Below, one piece after another: positions 34,306 through 43,026 of a stretch of DNA of 64,000 bases (the stretch's first letter is position 1; each line of letters begins with the position of its first letter). The translations under genes were made by a program, and so were the position numbers. The notes beneath the pieces were generated by a model. It did no database searches. It was not told the DNA's origin and saw only the letters and a program-made list of their open reading frames with translations. The DNA lies in contig NZ_FMYY01000020.1 in NCBI RefSeq assembly GCF_900101595.1, positions 1 to 64,000 on the forward strand. Direction: 5' to 3'. Origin of the DNA: Paenibacillus sp. cl123 (GTDB lineage: Bacteria > Bacillota > Bacilli > Paenibacillales > NBRC-103111).

Positions 34306-35444
34306 AGCTGCGCCTCCTCCCGGATTCTCGGATCGATCAGCCGGTAAGCCAGATCGGCCAGCAGATTGCCCAGGAAGACGAAGAGCGCGCTAAACAGCAC
34401 GATGCCGAGCAGCAGCGGCACATCTCCCCTTAGCCCCGCTTGGGCCGTAGCCTGCCCGAGACCCGGATAGGAAAACACCTGCTCCGCCAGGACAGCCCCG
34501 CCGAACAGCTCCGAGAAGGAGGTGAACTGCAGCGTCACGGCGGGCAAAGCCACATTGCGAAGCCCGTGGCGCCAGAACAAGGTAAAGCCCCGCTCTCCGC
34601 GCGCCCTGGCAAACAGCACATAATCGCTGTCCATCACCTGGATCAGCTTCTGCCGCGTATGCAGCGCGATGCCGGAAATCCCGATCACGCTCAGCGTCAG
34701 CGCAGGCAGCAGCATATGGCGAAGCCGGTCGGCAACCGTGACCTGATCGGCCAGCACCCCGGCGGGGACGCCAAGTCCGACAGGTAACCAGCCGAGCCAG
34801 ACGGCGAACACAAGCAGCAGCAGCAGACCAAGCCAGAACGTCGGCGTAGAGGCCAGCGTGTAGCAATACCACCGGATCAGCCGGTCCATCCACGTGTCCT
34901 TCTTCATCGCCGCCAGCGCCCCGGCGGCGAAGCCGACCAGGCCGGACAGCAGCCAGGCGGTCAGCATCAGCGCCAGCGAAGCGGCGAACCGCTCTCCGAT
35001 GACCTCCAGCACGGGCCTGCGGTAGATCATGGACTCTCCGAGGTCTCCGCGCGCAATCGCCGAAGCCCACTTGGCGAAGCGCTCGACCGGAGGACGGTCC
35101 AGTCCCCAGTAGGCGGCGATCGCCTCCCGCTGCTCCGGCCCCACCTTGAGCAAGTCCGCGCCGACATAAGCCTGGACGGGATCAATCGGCGACTGCTCGA
35201 CCAATGTGAAGGAGATGGCGCTGACCGCGGCGAGCAGCAGCACCAGTCTTATTCCTTTGCGCAGCAGATAGGACAGCCATCCGGCAAGCAAGCCGCGGCG
35301 GCCGCCGACATCTTCCTTATCCGGCTCCGGCTCATTTCCGGCGGCTGAGGTAGCAGGCTTATCCGCAGCCGCAGAACCGCCAACATGACCGACCTGATGC
35401 CCACTCGCCTTTTCGCCCGCTCGGGTCCGTTTTATTTCGTCCAT
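34302..35444 (-). CDS. ABC permease, NikB/DppB type, with long N-terminal extension
   Basis: A 380-aa permease. Residues 1 to about 65 are a hydrophilic, low-complexity extension (Ala/Gly/Glu/Asp rich) absent from normal 310-330-aa homologues. The conserved part begins LLRKGIRLVLLLAAVSAISF and has the SPIDPVQAYVG motif, six helices and the EAA-type loop FARARGERGFTLFWRHGLRNVALP. GAGGAG precedes the ATG at 35444, which supports translation of the extension; a later start without it remains possible. Overlaps the solute-binding gene by 13 nt. Confidence 0.8.
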   Translation of the reverse strand: MDEIKRTRAGEKASGHQVGHVGGSAAADKPATSAAGNEPEPDKEDVGGRRGLLAGWLSYLLRKGIRLVLLLAAVSAISFTLVEQSPIDPVQAYVGADLLKVGPEQREAIAAYWGLDRPPVERFAKWASAIARGDLGESMIYRRPVLEVIGERFAASLALMLTAWLLSGLVGFAAGALAAMKKDTWMDRLIRWYCYTLASTPTFWLGLLLLLVFAVWLGWLPVGLGVPAGVLADQVTVADRLRHMLLPALTLSVIGISGIALHTRQKLIQVMDSDYVLFARARGERGFTLFWRHGLRNVALPAVTLQFTSFSELFGGAVLAEQVFSYPGLGQATAQAGLRGDVPLLLGIVLFSALFVFLGNLLADLAYRLIDPRIREEAQL

Positions 35445-37051
35445 CGCCACTCCTCGATGTTATCCGTCACCGGCCAGCCGTGACCATGCGGATGGATCGG
35501 CTGCTTGCCGATATCCAGCCCGTCCCTCACCAGATACAGATGATCGATATTGACCATCCATGCCCATGGAGCGTCGCCTTTGGCGCTGAGACCTGTCTTG
35601 CCGTCCCATTGGGCCTTCTTCCAGAACTCTATCGCTTCCTTCTCACTCGCCGCCCTCAGCGCTTTGTTCATGTAATCTTCAACCGTATCGTTGCTGTAAT
35701 AACCCGGGTTGTAATATTCGACGCCTTGGTACTTGGCGCTATATACATTGTACATCTCCAGCGGGTCATGGCTTCCCCAGCCAAACATCACGGGGTTCGC
35801 ATGCATCAGCTTCTCCAGCTCATCCCAGCTCTTGCCCTCCGCCTTCACCTGAATGCCGAGCGGCTTCAGCATATCGGCAGCCGCGATCGCCAACGACTGG
35901 CGCGTCACATCGCTGGCCGGGTAGAGCAGGCTGAACTGAGCCTTGAGCGCCCCTTTCTCCCGGACGCCGTCGCCGTCCGTATCCTGCCAGCCATCCGCCT
36001 CCAGCAGCTTCTTCGCCCCGTCCATATCCGCATCCGGAATCACAGCCTCGGGATTAAACCAGGGCAATCCGTCATTGACGGTATAGGCGGGGGTTCCATG
36101 TCCTTCCAGCACACCCTGTACGATGGCCTTGCGGTCGAGCGCCAGGTTGATCGCCTTGCGGATCGACAGTTCGGCCGTCACATCATTCCCTACCGGATAA
36201 CCGTCCTTGGTCTTGCCCCCGGCTTTGACATACGGGAACATGATGCCCCGGTTGTCGACCGAATGCGCGGTTTCCAGCCGCATCCCCGCAACAGGCTGCT
36301 TGCTGAAGGCCGCAGGGATGTAGGACATATCGACCTTGCCAGCCTTGGCCGCCGCATAAGCCGCATCTTCATTCAGGAACAGAAACGTCAGCTTCCGGAA
36401 ATAAGGCTTGCTCCCGTAATAGTCGGGATTCGTCTCCACGATAGCCTGCTGCCCCTTGTCCCATTGCACCAGCTTGTAAGGCCCCGAGCCGATCGGCTTG
36501 GATGCATAATCTTTGCCGTGCGCATGCTTAGGTACGATCCCCGTGGCGACCAGCATCTGAACGAAGGTCGACTGCGGCTCTTTCAGCGTAAACTTGACCG
36601 TATAAGCGTCCGGCGTTTCGATGGATTTCAGATTGCCCAGATCGATCGCCGACCCGCTCTTGCCTGCGGCTTCGAACGTATACTGGACATCAGCGGATGT
36701 CACCTGCTTCCCATCCGAGAACTTGGCGTCCCGGCGCAGCTTCACCGTCCAGACCGTGCCGTCCCCGTTCAATTCATAACCGGTCGCCAGATCATAGCCG
36801 ATCTTCAGCTCGCTGTCCCGCTTTAACAGAGTGCTTTGGAAAAGCGGCGAGCCGTACCTGCCCCAGCCTGTCGTCGGATCGAAGCCCGTTTCCGGTTCTC
36901 CGCCGACGGCGAGAATCAGCTCATCCTTCATCGAAGCCGCGGCCTCCTCCGGAGCACCTGTTTTCTCCCCCGGTCCCTGGGAGGTGCAGCCGACCAGCAG
37001 GGCCATCAGCAGCATGCCTAGCCAAATCAGCGGTTTCTTTCGTCTCCTCAC
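35432..37051 (-). CDS. ABC solute-binding lipoprotein, NikA/CntA-like (nickel, metallophore or peptide)
   Basis: A family-5 solute-binding protein of about 539 aa. The GTG at 37051 was chosen because GGGAG lies 10 nt upstream and gives a compact signal peptide (RRRKKPLIWLGMLLMALLVGC) with lipobox; the longest frame starts 75 nt earlier. Conserved: GWGRYGSPLFQSTLLKRD, TSADVQYTFE, KPIGSGPYKLVQWDKGQ, RKAINLALDRKAIVQG. The C-terminal PHGHGWPVTDN with neighbouring His residues resembles nickel-type binding proteins and suggests a metal or metal-chelate ligand. Upstream, GTGACT-17-TACTAT could be the operon promoter. No cntKLM metallophore genes are in the window. Nickel is the favoured but unproven ligand. 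Confidence 0.8.
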   Translation of the reverse strand: MRRRKKPLIWLGMLLMALLVGCTSQGPGEKTGAPEEAAASMKDELILAVGGEPETGFDPTTGWGRYGSPLFQSTLLKRDSELKIGYDLATGYELNGDGTVWTVKLRRDAKFSDGKQVTSADVQYTFEAAGKSGSAIDLGNLKSIETPDAYTVKFTLKEPQSTFVQMLVATGIVPKHAHGKDYASKPIGSGPYKLVQWDKGQQAIVETNPDYYGSKPYFRKLTFLFLNEDAAYAAAKAGKVDMSYIPAAFSKQPVAGMRLETAHSVDNRGIMFPYVKAGGKTKDGYPVGNDVTAELSIRKAINLALDRKAIVQGVLEGHGTPAYTVNDGLPWFNPEAVIPDADMDGAKKLLEADGWQDTDGDGVREKGALKAQFSLLYPASDVTRQSLAIAAADMLKPLGIQVKAEGKSWDELEKLMHANPVMFGWGSHDPLEMYNVYSAKYQGVEYYNPGYYSNDTVEDYMNKALRAASEKEAIEFWKKAQWDGKTGLSAKGDAPWAWMVNIDHLYLVRDGLDIGKQPIHPHGHGWPVTDNIEEWRWTK

Positions 37052-37317
37052 AACCCGTTCACTCCCATATGCAAATAAAGTAGCATGAAATAACAAAATA
37101 GTAACACAGTCGGCAAGCAAAGTCACTAACTCATATCTCTTATCCTCAAGATATCAGTGAACTACGCGCAATCTTCCGCTGATCAAAGTTTTCATCTTGT
37201 TCACCGCACTTTCAGATAAAACGAACACCCCTGCCGCCTGCCGGCCGTCCTCCAAGGACAACCGGTACAAAACGTCAAGGGTGCTGAAGTGAAGCTGAGG
37301 TGAAGCTGCGAGCCCAG

Positions 37318-38742
37318 CTAGCTTTTTTGCATGGCGGCAATTTTGGCTGCGGACGGCAGGAAAAACACCGCCGCCAGGTTCAACAACGCGATGACGAAGA
37401 TCGCCGCGAACACGGACTGCATCCCGGCAGCCATCTCCGCTTTCGTGTGATCCATCAGATGGCTGTTGAACAATACGCCGAAGATCGCAACGCCGACCGT
37501 CTGGCCCAGCGAACGCATAAGCGAGTTGGTCGCCGTCGCCGTGCCGCGCATCTGCCAGCCGACGACCGACTGGATCAGCACCGTCTGCGGCGTGGACAGA
37601 CAGCCCATGCCGAAGCCGATAATGGTCAGAATGGCCGTCATCGACCAGAAAGGCGACTCGATCCGCAGCGCCATCAGCCAGATGCCTCCGAGCAGCACCA
37701 GCAGCGAGCCGAAGACGACAAACCTCTTGGCTCCGAGCCTGAACATCAGCTTGCCGGCCAGATTGGCGGCAATCGGCCAGGACAGCGACATCGACATCAC
37801 CATCAGACCCGAATGCGTAGCGCTGTAGCCCAGCAAGGACTGGAGCCACATCGGCGCATAAATCGTCGTCCCCGTCGAGATCGAGAAAGCCAGAAATCCG
37901 CTGAGATTGGATACATTCATGACGCCATTGCGGAATAAGCTGAGCGGGATCATCGGCTCTTCCGCGCGCCTTTCGATACGAATGAACGCCACGAAAGCAA
38001 GCAGCGCAACCGCGAGCAGCGTCCATAGCACCGGAGAGCTCCACGGCAGGCTTTCTCCTCCGCTGAGCAGCGCATACAGAAGTGCGGATATACCGAGCGT
38101 GAAAGCAGCCGCGCCTGCATAATCAATCTTTTTGCGCTGCCTCTCAAACTTCTCATGCAGGAAGCCGAATACGAGCACAAGCGACACCACCCCGATCGGG
38201 ATGTTGATATAGAAAATCCAGCGCCACGACAAATAGTCGACAAAATAGCCGCCCACCAGCGGCCCGAGCAGGCCGGCGACCGACCAGACGGACGCAAACA
38301 CCCCTTGCATGCGCCCCCGCTGCTCGCCCGGATACAAGTCGCCGATAAGCGTGAAGGTGACCGGTGTCAGCGCTCCCGCTCCGATCCCTTGCAGCGCCCG
38401 GAACCAGATCAATCCCGTCATCGATTCAGTCATTCCGCAGAGGACGGAAGCCAGGACGAAGACGATCAGACCGATCATAAACACCGATTTTCTCCCGTAC
38501 AAATCCGCCAGCTTGCCGAAAATCGGCGTCGCCACGCACGTCGTCAGCGTGTAGATGGAGAATACCCACGTGATCATGGCGAGTCCTTGCAGTTCTTCGA
38601 TAATATGAGGCGTGGCCGTACTGACCACCGTGACATCCAGCGCGCCGATGAAGAGCGCGGCCAGCAGGCCGAGCGTCACCATCTTGCGATTTGTTTCTTT
38701 CCGCGGCCCTTTCGGCAGCAATTCTGATTGATAGCTTTCCAT
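37318..38742 (-). CDS. MFS multidrug exporter, DHA2 (EmrB/QacA) type
   Basis: A 474-aa transporter with 14 predicted membrane segments. Motif D1-like LDVTVVSTATPHI in helix 1, motif A GKLADLYGRKSVFMIGL in loop 2-3, motif B RALQGIGAGALTPVTFTLIG, and motif C LLGPLVGGYFVDYLSWRWIFYINIPIG are all present. These pumps expel dyes, biocides and antibiotics with protons. GGGGAG lies about 11 nt upstream of the start. No regulator adjoins. A complex GC-rich hairpin (about 37225-37300) follows the stop and may terminate it. Confidence 0.85.
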   Translation of the reverse strand: MESYQSELLPKGPRKETNRKMVTLGLLAALFIGALDVTVVSTATPHIIEELQGLAMITWVFSIYTLTTCVATPIFGKLADLYGRKSVFMIGLIVFVLASVLCGMTESMTGLIWFRALQGIGAGALTPVTFTLIGDLYPGEQRGRMQGVFASVWSVAGLLGPLVGGYFVDYLSWRWIFYINIPIGVVSLVLVFGFLHEKFERQRKKIDYAGAAAFTLGISALLYALLSGGESLPWSSPVLWTLLAVALLAFVAFIRIERRAEEPMIPLSLFRNGVMNVSNLSGFLAFSISTGTTIYAPMWLQSLLGYSATHSGLMVMSMSLSWPIAANLAGKLMFRLGAKRFVVFGSLLVLLGGIWLMALRIESPFWSMTAILTIIGFGMGCLSTPQTVLIQSVVGWQMRGTATATNSLMRSLGQTVGVAIFGVLFNSHLMDHTKAEMAAGMQSVFAAIFVIALLNLAAVFFLPSAAKIAAMQKS

Positions 38743-38795
38743 CCGTTTCGTTTCTCCCCGTTCGGTACGTCGGTACGCACCTGTCCTAATTATTT

Positions 38796-41136
38796 CTATC
38801 CTGAATGGCCGCCTGATGGCCTGCGTTGCATGGCTTGGTCAGCCAGCTCCAGCAGGCCCTGCTCCAGGCAGGTTTGCACAGACAGCGTCTTGGCCGCTTG
38901 CCCGAACCGGATCACGATACGATCTCCGCTCAGCGAGCCTATCTCCCCTTCGCCAAACACCCGGTGACGCACCAGCCTGCCCGGCTGAAGCTCGCCGCTG
39001 TCGGCAATAGCGCGAGGGCTTGTCCGCGCAACTGTCTTAACGACTCGCACGCCCGTCCCGCCGCCAGACACATCTCGTGACACAGCCGGTTTAAGGGACC
39101 TCCTGCCGCCATGACCTTGGCTCTGCTCCTCACGTCTGCCGCCGCCAGCAGCACTTGCCTTCTTCCGCGCGACAGCTCCCCCAGAACTCTCAACGCCGGC
39201 CGACTCGGCGTCCGGATTCATAATCCGGCGCACAGCCGTAACGAAGGGTGACTCCGCCACCTCCGTCCCGTCCCTTTCGCGGTAAGAGATCAGCTCCAGC
39301 TCGCTGCGGGCTCTGGTCATCCCGACATAAAACAACCTGACCGCCTCCTCCATAGCGAAGCCGCCCTCCGCACCTTTCTTCTCCTTATCCTCGCTTGACG
39401 GGATAATGCCGTCGATCAGGTCGATCATATAAACACGTCTGAACTCAAGCCCCTTGGAGCTGTGAAGCGTGGAGCAGGTGACGGCATTCTGGTTCTTGCG
39501 GTTGCGGGACTGCTTCAGCAGAGCTTCCAGCTGCTTCAGCCGCGCGGCGAACTCTTCCAGCGTCATGAGAGGCTCTGCGATATCCTCCAGCGTATTGAGA
39601 ATGCCAAGCAAATACTCTTTGCGGAAGCCCAGGCGCTCGCACATCCGGTCGATCGCCTTCTCATAGCCGAGCCTGGACCGAATCGTGCGTATGGCCTCCC
39701 GCGGCGGCATCTTGTTCATCGAACGGAGCGTCTCCTTCGCCTCGGCCAGCGGCTTTCGCTGGTAATCCTGCAGCTCCACCCGCTCCAGCAGCACATCGAA
39801 TACCGACTCCCCGTCCGCTGCCGTTTCCTTCAAGACGCTTATCTGCTTCTTCGAGATATACCCCGTCAGCTTCATATGTATGCTCTCCAGCAGATCGGGC
39901 CGCCGATCGGTATAAGACATCCGCATGAAATTCAGCACGTCCTCCACCACCCAATGGGAGAAAAACCGGAGATCGGCATCCTTCATATAGAACGGAATGC
40001 CCGCCCGGACCAAATAATTCGCCTGGTAGGCATAGCTGCCCAGCGAGCGGATGGCGACCGGTTTGCCGGCCGGATTCGCCGTAAACATGTTTTTATCGTA
40101 GCGGTTTTTGTTCCGTTTGATAAAGGCGTCGGCCGTACGCACAATTTGCCCTGTGGACCGGTAATTTTGTTCCATGTACAGCGTTCTCGCCTTCGGATAA
40201 TAGCTGCCGAACTGGAGCAAATACGAGGGATCGGCGCCGCGCCAGCTGTAGATCGACTGGTCATCGTCCGCTACGACGCACAGATTGCCGTGAACGCGGA
40301 CCAGCTTGGCGATGATCGCATGCTGGACCGCGGATGTATCCTGGCTTTCGTCCGTCAGGATATAGTCGTACCGGCGCTGGTATTTCTCCAGCAGCCGGGC
40401 GTCCGACTCCAGGACATCATGGGCATCGTCAGCATATCGTCGTAATCCAGCAGCAGCCGGTCCGCTCCGCTTTGCTTGAACAGCTCATACTCCCGCGCGA
40501 TCGCCGAGGCCTCCTTGACATCGCAGCGAACTGCGTGCCAATCCTCCCGAGGGATCAGCTTGTTTTTGATCAGACTGATATAAGTGGTTAACGCATCCAT
40601 CTGATCGTCCGTAATCGAAGCGCCGGTCATCTTGGCGAAAAGATGGCGCAGGATCATTTTCTTGTGAAGCGGAGGCGGGCCGCCCTCTTCAGGCTGAAGC
40701 TCCTCCTGCCGCAGCTCCCCTTCGATCAGGCGATAAGGCGTGCGTGTCCGGCGCATATGCTCGCGCACAACCTCGAAGGCCAGGCTGTGGATCGTAGAGA
40801 AATCGACGGGCGGCAAGTCCGGGAAAAAGCGGGCGAACCGCTCTTCATGTCTGCCGCCGACGCCCGGCTGAAGGTCACCGCTTTGATCCGCGCAGGATCG
40901 ACGCCCTTCTCCTCCAGCAAATAGCCGATGCGCATTATGACCGTCGTCGTCTTGCCTGACCCGGGCGAGGCCAGCAATAGCAGCGGCCCTTCGGTCAACA
41001 CGGCGGCTTGCTGCTGAATGCCGTTCAGCTCCACCCCGATCTCCGCCGCCTTGCGCCGGAAAAACCGCTCTGCGTCAGGCGGAAGATCGCAAGCTCCGCG
41101 CCGGGCTGTTGAAGTCATTGAAGTCAAATCTTTCAT
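38796..41136 (-). pseudogene. UvrD/PcrA-like superfamily 1 DNA helicase disrupted by two 1-nt deletions
   Basis: Three consecutive minus-strand frames together encode a complete SF1A helicase of about 780 aa. Part 1 has LASPGSGKTTTVIMRIGYLL (Walker A) and AVTFSRASAADM; part 2 has FSTIHSLAFEVV and DYDDML; part 3 has ILTDESQDT, DDDQSIYSWRGA, NYRSTGQIV, STLHSSKGLEF, VGMTRARSEL and a C-terminal Tudor-like tail, VRHRVFGEGEIG. Frame is lost near 40843 (AAGAGCGG, expected AAGGAGCGG) and near 40424 (ATGCCCAT, expected ATGGCCCAT). One G added at each point restores a continuous frame, and the other residues are well conserved. Either a recent pseudogene or sequencing/assembly error. As written, no active helicase can be made. 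Confidence 0.85.
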
Positions 41137-41242
41137 CTGAAGCTTTACCCCTTTAACTGTGCTGCCTTGGCCTGGTGCCTGGAATCATTCCAGTATAACA
41201 CAGTTTGCACTTCTACTCAGGGAAGTAAGCCTCATAACTTGA

Positions 41243-42001
41243 CTATTTCTCTACCGTCGTCGATTTGCGGAACGTCAGCAGCTCGCTGACCGTTACGAAC
41301 CTGTAGCCCCTTGCCTTTAATTCCGGAAGAATTTGTTTCAGCGCCTCGATCGTTTGGGTGCGTCCTTCGACATGATCGTGGAACAAGACGATGTCTCCAT
41401 TGCGGGCGTTATTCAATACTTTGTTTACAATCTTGCCGACGCCCGGGGTATCCCAATCCTCCGTGTCCTGATGCCAGGACCACATGACAACGAGATAACC
41501 GGACTTTTTCGCAGCCCTCACGACATTTTCACTGTAGTATCCCCCCGGGGGCCGGAACAGCTTGGTCTTTTTTCCCGTCGCGTTCTCAATGACATGCTCG
41601 GCCTTCATCAGCTGTTCTTCAATCCGGGTATCGGGCATCTTCTTCCTGAAATACGTATGGCTGTAGGTGTGATTGGCGATCTCATGGCCCTCGTCCACCT
41701 CCCGCTTCACCAGCTCCGGAAACTCCTCCACCCGCTTCCCGACCACGAAAAAGGTCGCCCTAGCCTCGTATTGCTTGAGCAAATCCAGAATAGCCGGCGT
41801 ATCCTTCTCATCGGGCCCGTCGTCGAAGGTCAAAGCGATAATTTTCTCATCGCTCGGCACCTCCCACACAACCTCTCCGCGCTCTTCATAATAAGAGCGG
41901 CTGTTGGCCGGCGTGCGCGGAGCCGCCTGCACCGCGGGCAAGCATAATCCGGCGACCAGCACAAAAGTTGCCAGCAATCCGACATAGATGCGCAATCGCA
42001 T
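41243..42001 (-). CDS. Secreted polysaccharide deacetylase (NodB/PdaB-like)
   Basis: A 252-aa CE4-family enzyme. Signal peptide RLRIYVGLLATFVLVAGLCL with cleavage near VQAAP. NodB motifs: ALTFDDGPD (catalytic Asp and metal Asp), HTYSH (metal histidines), RPPGGYY, and the C-terminal LFHDHVEG. Such enzymes remove N-acetyl groups from peptidoglycan or chitin-type glycans; in spore formers they often affect cortex or muropeptides. AAGGAGGGAG lies 9 nt upstream of the ATG at 42001, so the longer frame to 42040 is not used. Transcribed alone. Confidence 0.9.
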   Translation of the reverse strand: MRLRIYVGLLATFVLVAGLCLPAVQAAPRTPANSRSYYEERGEVVWEVPSDEKIIALTFDDGPDEKDTPAILDLLKQYEARATFFVVGKRVEEFPELVKREVDEGHEIANHTYSHTYFRKKMPDTRIEEQLMKAEHVIENATGKKTKLFRPPGGYYSENVVRAAKKSGYLVVMWSWHQDTEDWDTPGVGKIVNKVLNNARNGDIVLFHDHVEGRTQTIEALKQILPELKARGYRFVTVSELLTFRKSTTVEK

Positions 42002-42136
42002 ACTTACTCCCTCCTTCCGCAACATCTGTAGGATGAGCAAGTGCTTGCCCTTCTATGTTGGTTCCCTGTAATATCCGCTTCGAGCGCTCTTTGCCGGCTC
42101 AGGGCTTGGCCTGGGAAACGCAGAGCAGGATGCGGC

Positions 42137-42176
42137 AAAAGCCTGACGGCTCCAGGTCGAGGTCCGTCAGGCTTTT
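42137..42176 (-). terminator. Terminator of the stalk-domain gene
   Basis: AAAAGCCTGACGG and CCGTCAGGCTTTT form a perfect 13-bp stem with a 14-nt loop. The symmetrical A and T tracts could work on either strand; the minus-strand gene ending at 42204 lies just upstream. Confidence 0.9.
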
Positions 42177-42203
42177 ATGTACATTTCGGGGGAAGGAAGA
42201 TCG

Positions 42204-42860
42204 CTATTCCTCCGACCAAGTGATGAGAATATCCGTATAGCCTTCACTGGATGCTGATTCCCCGCCAATAATTGAAATCCCGTGTACGCCGTCTATGACG
42301 CCGGTAATGGTAATGCCGCTGGAATCGACGATTTGCACGCCGCTTTCGAAGGTTTTATTTTTCACATAATTTTTATAAAGCAGGCCGAGCGCATCTACGC
42401 TTTCCTTGGATAAATAGTTGAAGGTAAACGATTTTTTGCCGTTCTCCGAGCTGTCTACCGAAGTCACGATCTTGAAGTCCGCAGGCAGCGGCAGATCAGG
42501 CGGCAAGTAGGCAGGCCGGACATCCCGGTTCGTTCCGGCGGCTGGCGGCGGCGATTCGGTGCCGGCTCCCGTGCCGATGCTGACCTTATTCTGCTGCTCG
42601 TCATAGCTGATCGGCACTTTCAGCGCTTCCGCTACGGCGCGAACCGGTAAATATGTCGACCCTTCATAAGTAATCGGAGGCAGCTTCGTTCCTTCGTTGT
42701 CAGCCGCGCTGAAAGCCGCGCCGTTCACTTCAATAGCGATGCCGTGATTCAAATATGCCTGAATGGTCTGCAGATTGCTGGCGGCATACGCACCGGCCGC
42801 TCCCGCAGCAATCATTCCGCCAATGCTCAAAGGAATTATCCATTTTCTTGTATTCAACAT
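42204..42860 (-). CDS. Copper-amine-oxidase-N / stalk-domain secreted protein
   Basis: About 218 aa. Signal-like N-terminus LNTRKWIIPLSIGGMIAAGAAGAYAA. Residues about 40-95 match the copper amine oxidase N-terminal ('stalk') domain, a surface module common in Paenibacillus: IAIEVNGAAF, PPITYEGSTYLPVRAVAEALKVPISYDEQQNKVSIG. After a Pro/Gly linker, residues 120-218 form an unassigned alpha/beta region (FKIVTSVDSSENGKKSFTFNYLSKES). There is no amine oxidase catalytic domain. GGGAGGG is 5 nt before the chosen ATG. Single-gene unit with its own terminator. Confidence 0.75.
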   Translation of the reverse strand: MLNTRKWIIPLSIGGMIAAGAAGAYAASNLQTIQAYLNHGIAIEVNGAAFSAADNEGTKLPPITYEGSTYLPVRAVAEALKVPISYDEQQNKVSIGTGAGTESPPPAAGTNRDVRPAYLPPDLPLPADFKIVTSVDSSENGKKSFTFNYLSKESVDALGLLYKNYVKNKTFESGVQIVDSSGITITGVIDGVHGISIIGGESASSEGYTDILITWSEE

Positions 42861-42961
42861 CATTTCCCTCCCATCGGATACCATAACCTGCCAATAACCC
42901 TCTCTATTACCCCGCTTTGGGCGCTATGAAACGGCCGGCACCCAGACAGCTGTCCGACACG

Positions 42962-42989
42962 AAAAAGACCATCCTCCGAGAATGGTCTT
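42962..42989 (-). terminator. Terminator of the DUF4091 gene
   Basis: On the minus strand AAGACCAT, loop TCTCGGAGG, ATGGTCTT and then TTTCG. The 8-bp stem lies about 40 nt after the stop codon. Confidence 0.75.
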
Positions 42990-43026
42990 CTTGTGCTTGG
43001 CTGTGCCGCTCCCATAACGCCAAGGC

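Noticed and set aside
35480..36826. Plus-strand frame of 448 codons
   Set aside because: Antisense shadow of the NikA-like gene, no ribosome site or known motif.
40416..40850. Programmed ribosomal frameshifting in the helicase gene
   Set aside because: No slippery heptamer or stimulator is visible, and two separate shifts in one gene make this unlikely.
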